Counted from the first letter of the stretch, positions 34,907 through 48,738 are shown. The stretch: 64,000 bases of DNA from Anthostomella pinea (GCA_963556695.1 CAUWAG010000020.1:1860001-1924000), one strand, 5' to 3'. The notes: generated by a model from the letters alone, not told the origin. Program-made: numbers and translations.

Positions 34907-37373
34907 CGTGGGTCCGGCGTACTAAGGTCCCATGGCCGCTGATAGTGTGTGGTTCCTCGGTCAATGCCCAGCAATTCTCCCCTCCGCTGGCCGCCAACGA
35001 CGTTATGCTGCCCGGTGCGATTGTTGATGATGTCGAGACTGAGGACAATCTGAGGATGCAAGTTCTTAGCTGCGAAATCCGACGTCAGTATAGACAGATT
35101 TCATTGGCATGATTGCTAAGAAATCAGCGACGTCTCCGCATGGGCCGGCAGAGCGGCCGTGTGGGGAAAGTTGTAACGATCACGGCACCGAAGAGATAAC
35201 GGCAGGTGAAGACTTTGCTCGTGCTGACAGCTCAAAACAATAGTTGGATACGCGGGAATTCTCCATCAAATGAGGCTCATCTGACGTGGCGAGAGCCCAA
35301 TGGGGGTGGGGTTTTGAGGTAGGCCAACCCAGCGAGGAGGTCGACAACTAGGCTTGCACCACATTTACAGCAGGTAGCGGCGGTTGCCAGAATGAATAGG
35401 ACCTTGACATGACAGATGAAATGAGAAGGACTGGGCGTATCGCTGGGCGCTTCAGTCCTGGTCTAACCAGAGGGAGCGGCTCGTAACCCTTGACGGAGTG
35501 AAGGGAAGTAGAGCCAAGTTACTTTGCTGTGTCCGTCGACTGAGGGAAAACAAAGACCCTTTGCGAGGGGGATAAAACGCCCGAGGTTATTCGCAGGAAA
35601 TGCATCAATTCCAGCCAGAGCACCTAATGGCCGGAAGAGAATAAGAAGGGATCTCCTCGCTCGGCTGGAAGCTCGGGAATATGCCTGTGTGGGCAGCTCG
35701 AAAGCGATAGTGGTCCCTCACGACCGCCACACTCGAGGCTCACTGAGCGTCTGCCACGAAGCCAGCACATAGACTTCGAGGAATCGTATGCACAGATAAT
35801 TGGACGGCTCGAGGCCGCGGTCCGGATCAGGTGTAGTCGGCAGTGAGTGCTGGTGCTGGCTCGCAAGTCACGGCGCCGAGGAGGGGAACACTTGCATAAA
35901 CAATCTGCAGAGCCGAGAAGAGACCAGACTGGAAGAGGATACATGCCTGAGTATACCTGCTGCTGATGGGCTGCCTCGCCCGTACCATCATGTATGTAAT
36001 GTAACCCGGAGCCAGGCAGAGCAACATCTGGACTGAAGAGACGAATACAAGAATCAGAAGGCGCATGAGCTGTTGCACCATATTCCACCTGTGCTCTCTC
36101 ACTAATAAGCACGAGAGACAGCCAGTGCTACATGTTTCAATCCAACACATTGGACTGGGTCGGATTGGGTAAGTGAGACGGGTGAAACGCAAATTGACAC
36201 AGCAAGCGCTTTCGCACGAGTCTGCAGGAAGTGAGAGCGCGAGACTGGCTGGCTGCAAATCGAAGATGTTTGTTGCCGCCGCACTGATGGCGTGCCGGGA
36301 CCAACAGACGAGTGTCCGTTTCGGTATCAATTGGGTACACGCACCCGTGATGACCGGTACAGACCAAGCTGTGATTGAGCGAAGAGCCGCTCCGGACGCT
36401 TGGGGACAGACGGGTGACGATGGGCTGTATGTCGAACCCGCAGAGGCGGGCTTGGTGGGCGTGTATTGGCCCATGCCAATGCTGGGTTCCTGCAGTCATC
36501 CTCGGGTAGCTCTGGTGAATGTCCAAGGTGCATGTCCGCGGGTAGCTGTCTCTGTGACCGGTTGAGCTGGGACGCTGTCGTGAACAAGCCACTTCGATTC
36601 AGAAGCAAGAAGAGCAGGCTTTCAGCCACTGGATAGTAAGTAGCATCATCTAAGATGCAGATTTTGGATGGGGACGGCGCCATGGCAAGCAAGAGAATTG
36701 CAGTGCAGCGTCAGCTTTGCCCCAGGATGCCCAGGCGATGATCGGTTCAATGTTGTGTGGTTGATAATGGAGAAAGGAAGGCGGCGAACGGTCTGCCTGT
36801 GCCGACAGCACTTGCCCTCTACGGTCAGACCCCGGTCTGCCTACCCAGATCCCCGGGACCGGATCTCCCAACTTGTGCACGTCGGGTTCCCATCTGACCT
36901 CCCACGTGGGACGGTCCTAACTCACTGGTACTTATCAATTATTGCTGGTTGCTGAATGTGACATCATCTTCACAAATTCTAGAGTGTTGGTAATGTAGGA
37001 ATGGGTGAGATAATGCATCGCAGTTTGATGCATCGAGGCTTAGGTATTGTACATGGCGTTGTCGTCGATTGCCCCCCAAGTAGACTGATGACCGACTGAC
37101 TGGATGGTGTGCGACAACGCTATCAGATCTAGAGATTCCCTGGCTCTCTCATCTCTGGTGAACAGGACGACGACGCGGTCGATCCATGGAAAGCAAAGCG
37201 AAACATAATGTCCTATTCCCGTGCTTCAACACCGACCGAACCCATACGCATTGACGAAAAGGAAACCTCTGGCCACCTTCGCCTGAAGCCTCCAGAGCAG
37301 AAGACCATCTGCGCAGTCATCTCGTCGTGATATCTTTGGAGTGATAGAAGACAAACAGAGAGAGATGATTCCA
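34907..37373. other. Gene-poor stretch
   Basis: No secure gene. On the minus strand, 35827-36474 contains hydrophobic segments (MRLLILVFVSSVQMLLCLAP) that could be a transmembrane exon, but no start, splice pattern or family could be assigned. Confidence 0.4.
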
Positions 37374-37908
37374 TCATTCGCTCTCCTCCTCAGCAGCAGC
37401 CTATTCAAGTCCGTCCTAGTTAGCAAAGTTCAGTGCGATTCACCACTAAAGATGGGAGAGGTAGGCGCATTGGCCACTTACCTGGTAGGCTTGCTTCTCG
37501 TCCTCGTATCGCTTCTTGTCGGTGGCGGCCTTGGCCTCGTACGGGGTACGCTGCTTGTCGTTCAAGGCCTTCCATCGCTCACCGAGGATCTTGCCGACTT
37601 GGCCGAACGAGATACCAGGGTTCTCATCACGGACGTTCTCACGTTGCTCGTTGGCGAAGAACATGTAGGCAGAGAGACCTCGCTTGGGCGCGTTGGGGTC
37701 TACGGCATTGGGTCAGCCGAGATCTCTTGTATGGCGCACAAACTCGTCGAGTTGAACTATTCCGAACCAGAACAGACTGGAACGGCCCAGCTGCATATGC
37801 AATCGAATCGTGATGGAGGTGGAGGATGAAATGGTGCTTACCCTTCTTGGCGCGCTTAGACTTCTCGACCTTGCCGGTCTTACCGCGCTTGGTAGATTCC
37901 TTAGGCAT
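37374..37908 (-). CDS. NHP6: Nhp6-type HMG-box chromatin protein
   Basis: A small non-sequence-specific DNA-bending protein of chromatin and a partner of the FACT complex. Three exons (37842-37908, 37482-37699, 37374-37400) with two introns of 142 and 81 bp give 103 aa. The basic N-terminal arm ([20 protein letters not shown]) joins across intron 1 to a single HMG box, [20 protein letters not shown] to [19 protein letters not shown]. The third exon adds a short acidic tail AAAEEESE. The tail sits behind a phase-0 intron whose acceptor is TTGAATAG. Length, single box and basic arm are all typical of Nhp6 and separate it from larger HMG proteins. Confidence 0.93.
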
Positions 37909-40900
37909 GATGACTGGGTTCTGCGAGGTGCAATGTCAGTTTGGTGCGTACTAAAGGTTGTGGTTTTGTGTAGTAGGGTGGTGAGGTAGACCAAGTGCGT
38001 GTTATATGTGACAAAGGATGCGATGTGGTGATATATGCAAGGTGAAGTGATTCAGAGAGTCGCTGAGAAATGCGTTGTAGTGTGTTGGTTTGCGGTGCCA
38101 GTTGGATGACGCGCTTTGGAGGGGCGGTGATGGAAAACGCGATTGCGGTGATGGGCGGTTGAGGGAGCGACTGTTGGGCGCGATGCACGGCTGTCGCAAA
38201 TGCAATTGCGCCCGCCAACATGCGAAAATCGTGGTTTGAAGCTCGGAATAGTGTCAAGTAGACCCAAATGCATACCTGAGGTGATTCTGGGAGAGATCGT
38301 AGTGTGGTGTTGAGGTTGATGAAGCTGTCGCGTTCAATCGTCGTCAGTGGGATGTTGACTTTGGGTGGTTGATGATGACGGACGGGGCAACGGCTCTAAT
38401 TGCGAAGGTTGGATAACGAAGAGGGAAGTGCAAGTGCAGGTGTGTAGATAGAGATAGGTCTGACTGATGCAAGAACACCAGAACGACGACGGATGCCACG
38501 ATGCAATCAATCAACCCAATGCAATCAAGCAGAGGCAACTGAGTGAATGCGCTTGGTGGGCAGCAGAAAACGCGACAAGGCGATGCGATGCGATGCGGTG
38601 GGAGTGGTAGCGGCTAAGTGACTTGGTGTTTGCAGTGCAGGGCCATATAAACAGAGGTACTCACGATTGTTGGCTGCGCAGTCGGCAGTGTGGTGAGGTT
38701 GAGTGTGGGCGGTGTTTGTATGGGAGGGACGATTTGGGTGGGAGATTGTATGAGGAGAGAGAGGGAGGGAAATTTGTATGGGGGGAGTGTTGGCCTACTG
38801 CCCTTTTCACTGCGGGTGGATTAAGCGGGTGATTGTGTGAGCAGACGTCCAAGACACTCTCCAATTTCTGAGGGAGGTGCGAGTCGGCCAGGCAAAGCGC
38901 AAAGGTCGGGTGTGAGGGAGGGGGGGCAGCACCAAAAAGCGGGCAGCAGCCAGCTGGAGGCTCGCCAGGCTGACAGGCAACTGCAGGTGCAGGGAGGCCT
39001 GTCTGGGCGGACTGTGTGGCTAAGGAGATCTGCAAGCAGTCTAAGGGACTCCAACTGCACAAGGCACTAAAACGACGGTGGAGTGCATACTGTACGGCAG
39101 CGACGAAGGGTACTGCTGGGCTACAGCAGCTTGCAGGATTTGCACAGTGAAAAAAACACTGTACGGGCGGGGCTAGGATGATAAAGGGGAAAGTGCAGCG
39201 CACATGCAGCGCGGCGTGGCCCTTCCATCTCTGCCTCTGTTACCTTGGCTCAGTGTACCGTACTGTAGCTCCACCTCTCCAAGATACATTCGATGCCTCC
39301 TGTTCCTGTCTCGATGATTCCTTTCTGACCATTTCCCTTCATCAAGAGTCATCTCAATTCCTCCCTTTTACCTACTGAAGTGTTCTCTTTCGACAGCGTT
39401 CTTGACAATGCGGGATGAATCAAACATCAGCACACATGCTGGTACAGACAGCAAGATGCCAGGGACAGGCGCAAGAAGGCTGGCTGGCTGACCGCTACGA
39501 CATCCATCCTTTATTACACAGTCGCTCGCCCCCTCTCACCACCAAACAGATCGACGACATTGACACTTCTGACTACCTAGATGGAGGCAAATGCAGACTG
39601 GCAAGCCGCGGAAGTTCAGTGCCGCTTGAATCGCATTCAATATGGTATAGTCATGTGCTCTCTGCCCCAATGCAAAGACACCTCTAGCAGTGGAAGTCCT
39701 CGTTGTCTTCAAACCAGCTCTACAGTTGCATGCCGCTAGCTTTGTTCAGGCGTGCTTCAAGGTTTCGGGTGTATCCAACCGATGGTCTTTTGTTGATTCA
39801 TTCACATCACTCCCGAGCGTCTACCCCCATCATCAAATTGCAGTGAACCCTCCCATTCCCACCAGTCCTTCAATCAGCTGCCTGGCTGGTGCCGTCCCCT
39901 ATCCTCGAATTTTTACCTGCACCCTCCCAACCAAGGCATAGGGGCACGCCTCACCCTTTTATGATGGGCAGGCAGGCAGGCTCTCTTTTCCCCTGGTGGG
40001 GGATGCAGTCGAGGTGTTTCGTCCGACATGCCGGCTCCCTCATGCCACTATCTACGCTGCCAGCCTGCTCTGCAAGCCAGGCTGGTTGGTGGACACTGGG
40101 ACGACTGGGCAGCCCGCGGGTGTTGATCACCAGCCGAAGAAGGCCACCAAGGGCGGGCACACACAAGTACCTCCCCGTCCCTTGTTAGCGCAAGGATACT
40201 TCTCTCAATGTTACCTACAGGCTGGGCCATGACAGTCCTTGACTCCAGTTCCTTGCCTTGCCTTTGCCTTGCCTTCCTTGGCTGGTCTGGTGGGTGTTTT
40301 GCTTTGCCCGATCCCACTGCTGGTGCTTGCAGCTGATTACGACCACATGCAGATCTGGCTGGCTGTTCTGGGAGTCTGCCAGTCCCCTCTCTGTGTGCCT
40401 CTGCGCGTTTCCTCCGTCTCTCCTCCCTTTTCTGCCCACCCAACCAACCGACCACCTGCCAACGTGCATGGCCACTCTATCTGCTGCTTGCTTGCCAGCT
40501 GCTGCCACTCCCGCTCCCAAACGGAGCTGGCAGTGGCGTATGGACTCTGTGACCGATTGACTACACTCATCAGAGTCATCACGCGGCAGTAGTCGTGTGT
40601 GAAGTTTGAAGTTTGAAGTCACTGATTCGCGCGCCTTGGAAGTGATGATTTGAAATGCATGGCTGTGACCGCTGCTGGCTATCAGGATGGCTACTGTGCT
40701 GCCTTGCAGCATCACCATTAGCTGTTGCTACCAGTGGACGACATTCTCACTTCAGTCCGCGCAGTGTCCGCCATTGGAACACACCCATACACATAGTCCA
40801 GGTCCTTCTCGTGGGTAGCTGCAACTACCAGACTGTCTCTGAACAGGCGAATGTCTTTGCGCAAGGGTCCAATAGCCAATGACCTGTGCATCCGGTGGTT

Positions 40901-42495
40901 TGCATCTGGAGGAATCAAGGTTGTCGCACTGGCGCAACACTCCGCAGAGACCCGCGGACCACCCAGTCGAGCTTGCGTGGGCTCGACATATTCCCCCTTT
41001 AGCAATATGGGGAGAGAAAAGCCCGTCACACGGGTTAGTAGCCGTGCAACCACATCCTCGAGACATAGAGACACACGCGCTCGCAAGCTTCACCGAGGAT
41101 GTTTTTCTGGGTGATACGATAGGTGCAACAACAAGATACGAGGCAAGGCGAGCAATGCATCAACCTCATGCTATCTGCCGTCAATGATATCAGCACCCAC
41201 GAATAGCCAGCTGACACCGCTAGTGTTGATGGACTACCAGTCACAGCTTCATAACGGAAATCAAGCTTGCGCAGGTCGCGCAGGATCAGGATGCGCCTGA
41301 TGGCATGCCCAGACCATGCTGCTTTATGCACACAAGCTGGGGGCAGGTGGTGGTGTCTCTTGCTCATTCCGTCGGAGAGAACCAAGTGTCTTGCTAGCCA
41401 GAGTGATGAAGCTCAAAATGGCGAAGGGCACCAGGCCAACGTGATTCGCGCGGGGGACACAGCACTGTACCGTACTGGCTACACCGGGAGAGACTTGCCC
41501 GCCAGCCATGCAGAGAACATCCACACTGTGCCTCTTGAGCAGCTTCTGATGGCGCTCCAGCCGTCCAGGAGCTGTGTCTCCACCATCAACGACACCACGG
41601 CAAGAAACCACACCAAATCTTGCTCCGGCAAAGCCAAAGGCAGCGCTTGCGCCTCCACCCTGGCTGCCTTGGTCGTGATTAGACAGCACCCTCCTTCCCT
41701 GGCGTCTGGACGCCATGAGCGAGTGATTGCAACGCGCCGTTTGTTGACATCACGTGTGGAACAGGAAGCAATAAGTAGGTGGTGAGGCGGCATCTACTCG
41801 CTCCCTCCGAACCACCACGAGACACACTGCCAGAACTCCAGGGGAGCTCCCCAAGCTTGTTCCCATCCCATGGCTGATGGCTTGGGCAGCCGTGCCAGCA
41901 ACCAATGCGATGAGTGTACGTCGCATCGCACACAGACATCCCAAAATAGATACGGAAATCACGTGGCTGCTGCCCAGCACAGTCAGTGGCCGGCCAGATC
42001 GCCGACCCGCGCTAAGCCCTATCGATCTCTGTCAGCCAGGAACACATGCTGTCGCATTGGTCGCGGAAGCTGCTTGGGTTCCTGATGCTTGCGTCCGATC
42101 CCGGGTACGCCGCGGAAGACGGCGGGCGGGTGACTGGTTTAATGTCACAAAGGGGTTTGTTAAGCGGTGATGAGACGACCCTCCCTGCATGTGGTGCTTG
42201 CATGCGACGCTGGGTCAGAGTGACTTGACTGGAACACCTTCGGATGACCAGTCTCAGCGTTGAGGCCGTACTGATTGACGGAGAGGTGACGATTTGAGCA
42301 CCATATCGGCCGACTTCAAAAGCTCTAGCCATTCACCGTGATACGGAGATGATAGGTGGGATGTACTTGGGTTTGTCTTTCCTTAGTGTGGCCTCCTAAG
42401 CTTGGGTATCATCGAATCGACCAACGCCCTTCCCACAACTCCTTCCGTGAACATCTTAATCACAAAGCTAACAACCCAACATCAACCACATAGCC
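37909..42495. other. Long gene-free region upstream of NHP6
   Basis: About 4.6 kb with no supported gene. Open frames of 60-180 codons occur on both strands but overlap one another and have no domains. The sequence shows many reiterations of GCTGGCTG/TGCCAGCC-like words. It must contain the NHP6 promoter, perhaps with 5' untranslated exons and long leaders. Confidence 0.5.
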
Positions 42496-43442
42496 CTAAA
42501 TACCATCACCCTCCCCGTCCATCACCATCCCCCTAAGTTCCGCATCCCGCGCCCAATCGACCCCACTGCCCGCCACCACCGCGCTCGCCGTGCCCTTCAA
42601 GACGCGCCACTTGCGGCGGCCCGCGCGCACCTCGTCCTCCAGCGCGGCCATCTCGGCGCGCAGCTCCGAGTCCGGATCCAGCGCCGACGCCTCGCCGCCG
42701 GGGTGCGCCGTCTGCTCCGCCAGCGCCAGCATCTGCGTTGCGAGGTGGACGTTCTCGCGCGCGAGGCGCTGGTTCGACGCCTCGGTTGCGAAGAGAGCGT
42801 CTTGGAGCGCGCGGTGGGCGGACGCTTGCTGCGCTAGGGCGGTGGTTGTTTTGTCGCGGGCATGGAGGTGTGGGAGGAGGTCTCTGGGAGGGGCGTTAGG
42901 GTGGGTTTTTATTATAGACGAGGGCGACGGTGGTGGTAAATAGGTACCGGGTAATAGATGATGAATTAGAGGTGAGAGGTGGGAAGTGGATGAGTGAGTA
43001 CATGGATGGGAGCTACGAAGCTTATGAAGTAGAGTGAAGTGAGGTGAGATGCAGGTAGGGTATATGTAGACATACCTCTCAACAGGCGAGGCCCTCGTCC
43101 CGTTATGCGCCGCCTGGAGGATCGGCCTGGCGATCATAGCGCCCTCGACCTTGTCGTTGCGGAGGACGTAAAGGGCCCGCGATTCCAGGACCTGCTTCTC
43201 GGCTGCGTCTCTGCTGCGTTCTGAATCTGGATCTGTGTTGTGTTGTCAGACGGTTTTGGTGCTACATTGCTGATTGATTCGAGGATGAGGACAGGACACT
43301 TACCTGGCACGTAGTTCTTCTGGGCGGTGATGATCGCGATCTCGAGTTGCAGCTGCTGGAGCCGGTCGTGCAGCTCGAGGACTCGTTTCTCGTCGTCTGA
43401 GAGACGGAGGGGTATTGGGGCTTCGGGGTCTTGGTCTGCCAT
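42496..43442 (-). CDS. Centromere protein H (CENP-H), kinetochore subunit
   Basis: Likely a member of the inner kinetochore (CCAN/CENP-H-I-K) complex. Three exons, 43304-43442, 43076-43232 and 42496-42883, are split by introns of 71 and 192 bp; 227 aa. Family-like features: an N-terminal coiled coil (LHDRLQQLQLEIAIITAQKN), the conserved block VLESRALYVLRNDKVEGAMI, then RPILQAAHNGTRASPVERDL, and a second long coiled coil (SNQRLARENVHLATQMLALA). The splice after GTRASPVER lands exactly on DLLPHLHARDK, as in relatives. A start three bases upstream (43445, Met-Met) is possible. Identification is from memory of fungal CENP-H sequences, so the family is fairly, but not fully, sure. Confidence 0.75.
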
Positions 43443-43445
43443 CAT

Positions 43446-44230
43446 CGTTGCGAACTGGGTTCCGATGCTTCGAAAATGAGGATCAGCTGTGTATGAATGC
43501 TTATAGAAGAGTTGTAGAGATTATGAATAGGAGCTTTCGATCTCATTTCAACACCACCTCATAGGCTCATACAACGCGTCCTGATTGAGACCGTGGTATT
43601 TGGTGATATGTGGCGTAGACTAGAGTGTGGCTGACCCGTTCAATTTGTGGCGTCATTATTGCCATTACCACAGAGACAAGCTGAATCAACAAAGCCGCAA
43701 AGATGAAGTCATCCTTCAGCTTGTTCTCTTCGATCCTTTTGATCCTACCTAGGTAGTTCTCTAACTCGGTTATTTACCTGCCCATGATACCTATCGCTAT
43801 CACTATACCACCTGTCCAGCGCTGCAACTTGCGCATCACGAGGCATAATCACCGGTCCGCGCGTTGCACCCCGGACTTTGTGGTGGACCGGAGTCTTGGC
43901 TGTTGACCTGAAGGGGTGCCCTGCTGATTCAGCCAATCCAGCCCGTCGTCGGTCGAAGTGGTGGTGACGCCGCGCGCCCGATATCGAAGTGGAAGCCTTG
44001 TCTGGGTCGGGCTCTTGGGTGACAGGCTGACAGCTGGGTGCAGATAGCGATAGAGAGCTTCACCGTCATCTCGGACCTTTTTCCATCCTACACGGTCTTC
44101 CTGTCAACCTCATCTGTCCTGTCTACGGTCAATAATACCGCTTTCTTGCGACCCTCGTACCTACCTACCTAGACATCACCTCTCGCGATAGTGTCTCTTA
44201 GATTCTAGCAGGGGATGGAATACGTGCATC
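43446..44230. promoter_or_regulatory. Divergent promoter region, CENP-H and ATG11
   Basis: The two genes are transcribed away from each other, and the 0.8 kb between them must carry both promoters. Pyrimidine-rich sequence precedes the ATG11 start. No gene seen. Confidence 0.5.
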
Positions 44231-47200
44231 ATGGCCTCGCAGACGCAGGTGTTGATTGCCCCCACGGGCCAGCGCCTGCAGGTAGACATCTCCCAGTTCT
44301 CGTCGTAAGTGCTGCCTTCGTTTCCTCCGCTCCCTCTGCTATCGGTGTACACACGCAGCGACTGACCGCCTTGCTCCTCCTAGCCTCGATGATTTCAAAG
44401 CATGGGTCGCCCGACAAAGCTCCATACCGGTACAGAATATCGTTGCGCTTATGTCGCAAGGGAAGACCGTCAAGATCCAGACCATACAGTCGGAGGTCAG
44501 TACATGCCCGGACCGACTGGAACCCCGGGATGGGTGCTGACATTGCTTCGTAACAGAAAGAGATCTATGTATACGATATCCGAATAACTCAAGCTTCATC
44601 CCCAGGCACATCGACCTCCCTGGTCTCCGAATCTCCTCTCCCTAAGCGATACATCATCGCGCCCGCGCCGAATTCGATCGACGATACCCATTCTTTGCGA
44701 TCATGGCAGGACCTCTTCAAGAGGCGCCGCGACTGGGCGCTGACCGTCGTCGAGGACTGCGCAAATATGGCCGGCGCCGCAGAAACGCGTTACGGCGAGA
44801 TGGATGTTATGCTCAAGTGCCTTGATGCAGCTGTGGCGAATCTCGACACAGCACTGAAGCCGATAGAGCCGAAATACTCAGAGCTGAAGAAATGGGTCAC
44901 GCCAGCACAGGACGAGTACGGCACCCTGGCTGCGAACTGGGAAAACTATCTTGACTTGGCTCGAAACATCAACATCTCCCCAACAATGGTGCGCTTCATG
45001 ACCGGGCAGGATCTGAGGAAGTCTCGCCAGGCCACACTGGAGAACCTGATCGATCCAGAGCCCACGCGGAAAGCAGGCAAGCTTGCAGCACCGTCATTGC
45101 GAAAGTTCAACAACAAGATCGCAGAACTCGACAAAGGTGCCGATAAGATGTTCAGCGGGTGTGAAGAGCTATTCCAGGAGTTTGACAAGCTCGTCTCTCG
45201 CTCGGCAATGCAGCATAGCAGTGACTGCAAGCAGCTCCTGGAGGATATCGAGGCCGTTGGGAGAAAGATTGATACAGATTATCAGACTATCTTGTCGTAC
45301 GCAAACCAGGCAAAGGATGTACCGCAGGCTTCCAAAACAGCTGTCAACCATACAAAGCAGCTGTTGCCCAGCATACAGAATCGAGCGGCGGAGATGGATG
45401 ACATGCTGCGGTATGCCACCCAAGCTCGCAATGACGTGGCAGCAGACTCCCTCGTTTTCATGCGCAGCATTGCCGAGATCACTTCCCTCCACCACTCTGT
45501 CAAAACCCAGATAAACGTGGTCAACCAGGGCGAAGAGGAGATGACCACCTTCGACTATCTACGGCTTATCCAACAACTTCCGTTCATGTATGCTTCGTTT
45601 GCAGTTGAGGCTATCAGACGGAGAGAGTGGGCCGACAAGGTAAAAACAGACTCTTCCACCCTTGTGAACGAGATGGCGCTCTTCCAGGACGAGGAGTCGA
45701 AGAGGAGGCGAAAGTGGCAGAAGATGGTAGGCAGTACATATGGGCCTGAGAAGGACGACAATCGTGTACTCGGTCTTGAAGTTAACCTCCTTGGCGAGGA
45801 CGAGCAATGGCCTGCTATAACGAAGCAGGATCTAGACGAGTTCCTCGCCGTCATCCGGCGCCAGAACGCGGACGCAACTATAATAGCAGACGTCACCAAA
45901 CTTATCAACGAACTCAACAACCCCACGAAACAGCAGTCGAAGCGACTTAAGGCTTTCAAAAACGGCAGCGTTCATGAGGCCGCGTTGGGAAGAAGTGGAC
46001 TGCTCATGCGCGGAGATGATGATCTGCTGCGGAATCTACAGGGCGACAAGTCTAAGCTGGAGAGCAGGCTGAAGACGGCTGAAAGCCGGGTTCGTCGATT
46101 AGAAGACCTATTGCATCGTCAAACCCAGGCGTCTAGACCATCTCTGTTCCAGCCGCAGCAACAGTCAGAGAGGATCGAGTCTTCACCCACAATCAAGACA
46201 CCGCGCCCATCCGGAGACCGTCGGCAGCCTTCCATTTCCGAAAGCACTCAGCCTTTGGTGCAACGCATCGCGCAGCTGGAAGGCGACTTGGTCGCGCAAA
46301 AAGAGCACATGAAGGGCCGGATGGACGAGGCGAATTCGACCAAACAAGATCTTCTGGGCAATATGGAAGCACTAAAGAGGGAGTTTATGGAAGAACGCAA
46401 GTCCCTTGAGGAAGAGATCAAACAGCTGAAGACGCGACTCGAGGAGACCGAGGATGAGATCGAGCACTTCGGCGAGTCCAGGGAAAACGAGAAGTATACC
46501 TACGATGAGAGGCTACACTCGCTACAGGATGAAGTGGACCGCCTCAACGAAGAGAAACGAAACGATGCGCTGAAGACGCAAGGCCAACTCGAATTCCTTC
46601 GTAACGAGACCCGAGTACAGAGAGAACGCAACGTATCACTGGAAAGGGAGCTGCGGGAGGCCCGTGACGCCATCAAGGATTTGGCTAAACGTTCAGAGGC
46701 AGCCGATGAAAGCACGGAGACACATGCTCAAACGCTTAGGGAGCTCCACGGACAGTTGTCGCCGAATGATAATGCGCCACAAGACTTTGCGGATCTCATG
46801 GATGCCGTCGCAAGCAAGTCAACTGATGTCCTATCCAAATGTCAGTCTCTTGAAGGAGATCTCTCGCTAATGAAGGCCGACTTGGATTTTGCGAATGGCG
46901 CTGTCAAGGAGGCCAAATCCGAGCTTACGACAATGAAGGAAAAGCTCTCAGCCGAAGAGACGACTGCCGTGCACTTGCGTGAGACACTGGATAAGGCGAA
47001 GGCCAGATGCAGTACACTTGAAGCCGAAGTCAATGACGGACGAGATCAACTCAATCAGCTCAGGTTCGAGATGACCGAAGGCGTAACCGGATCAGAGACC
47101 CTTCGAGAGAAGCTGGAAGACGAAGAGAAGAGACTCGCTGAGCTTACTGAACACCTAGCATCGAAACAGTCACAGGTGGGCAGTCTCGAAGAAGAAGTTC

Positions 47201-48738
47201 GGATGTCCCAAGAAAAACTAGAGTCTACCGAGTCGAGCTTTGCTGCTCTGAAGAGTCGATTCGAGGATCGCAATGGCCGCACCAAAGACCTCACACAGCG
47301 ACTGTATACGCACAACGAGAGACTAGTCAGACTTTTGGAGCGCTTGGGCTTCTCTGTTACCCGAAAGGAGGGATCAATGGTAATTCAGAAGATTCCACGA
47401 GCGGAGCGAGTAGCACAGAACCCCGGCGATTTATCTGACCCGGGTACCTCTGTCAGACGTTCTGTATCTGCCACAACCAATCTGCTCGCCGATAGCACTG
47501 ACCTCAAGTTACTCTACTGGATGAATGCCGATGACGCCAGTACGGAAGACGAGCAGTATCAAGCGTACATGGCTGGCCCGGGCTACTTCGACGTCGATGC
47601 CTTTTCTGAATCCATTTACCGCCGCGTCAAGGAGATTGAGCACACGGCACGAAAGATGACCCGTGATGCCAGAGGTTATCGTGAGCGCTCCCACGCACTG
47701 GCCAAGGAAGCCCATGAAAAGATCTCCTTCAAGCACTTCAAGGAGGGTGATCTGGCTCTATTCCTCCCTACCCGCAATCAGACAACTGGTGCTTGGGCGG
47801 CCTTTAACGTTGGATGTCCGCACTTCTTCCTCCGTGAGCAAGAAGGCCACCGGCTACGCAGTCGCGAATGGATTGTGGCCCGAATCACTCGCATCCAGGA
47901 GCGTGTCGTCGACCTTTCTAAGAGCTTACAGTCCACCAATGCGCCCCCCTCCGAAGGTGAGACCGACTCGGTCAATACCGGCGACGAGCACGATAACCCC
48001 TTCGACCTTTCAGACGGCCTACGTTGGTGGCTCATTGATGCTCACGAAGACAAGCCTGGTGCGCCTTCCACTCCTGGGCTGGGCAAATCGACTGTTGCTT
48101 CTAATAACGTAGCAGCAGTTGCAGACATGCACGCACACGGGCGGCCCGGAAAGCCCAAGTCCAAGCTTGGTTCTAGTGGTGGCATAGAGGGCGTGAGCAG
48201 AACCTTAAGCAAAAGTCTTGAGAGTAGACGCAGCAGCACAGGTTCTAAGAAATCTCTACCGGTCGCTGGTGGTACGGTTGCTGCTAAGGGCAGTGCCTTG
48301 GCAAGCGAAACGAACAGCTTGCGTGCTGTTGCTGCGGACAGCCCGGCTGATGCACCGAGCCCGACCATGGGACAGAGCGTAGCCGGCCCGAGCGGGACGA
48401 AAGACGAATCTCCGGCGAAGCCCAAGGCAGATAAGAATGCCGGGCCGACGACGACGACGGCGGACGATCAGCCTGATGAGGTGCGGCATGACGTTGACTC
48501 CCTCCTCGGTCCTTAAAAGCGCTTTGGGACTGATGGGATCTAGGGCCGTCGAGTAGACGACACTCCGCATACGCATCCGAAGCAAAGTCCGGAGAAAGGG
48601 CCGGGTGAGCCTGGAGCACAACGACATCCCGCACAGCTCCAACGAGACGTGAGTTCCGCCTCGACTGCAGACAGCCCGAACAAGAAGAGCGTCGTGTGGG
48701 ACTCGTTGTGGAACCTGGATGTCAGCTACACGGGGTAG
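44231..48738 (+). CDS. ATG11: Autophagy-related protein 11 (selective autophagy scaffold)
   Basis: Large coiled-coil scaffold that links cargo receptors to Atg1 and Atg9 in mitophagy, pexophagy and Cvt-type pathways. Four exons: 44231-44304, 44384-44495, 44557-48480 and 48544-48738 (1434 aa). The N-terminus is ubiquitin-like (VLIAPTGQRLQVDISQFSS), followed by the Atg17-like region (44.7-45.6 kb), a long central coiled coil (about 46.0-47.3 kb) and the conserved Atg11 C-terminal domain (FKEGDLALFLPTRNQTTGAW, CPHFFLREQE, EWIVARITRIQERVVDLSKS). The third intron (48481-48543, 63 bp, GTGCGG donor, CTGAT branch, TCTAG acceptor) removes a stop at 48514 and restores the typical terminal motif KKSVVWDSLWNLDVSYTG. 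Without it the protein would end 1381 aa along and lack that tail. It is convergent with the bL9m gene. Confidence 0.93.

Noticed and set aside
40048..40718. Overlapping minus-strand frames of 135 and 167 codons
   Set aside because: Low-complexity composition and no motifs; several frames on both strands overlap equally well.
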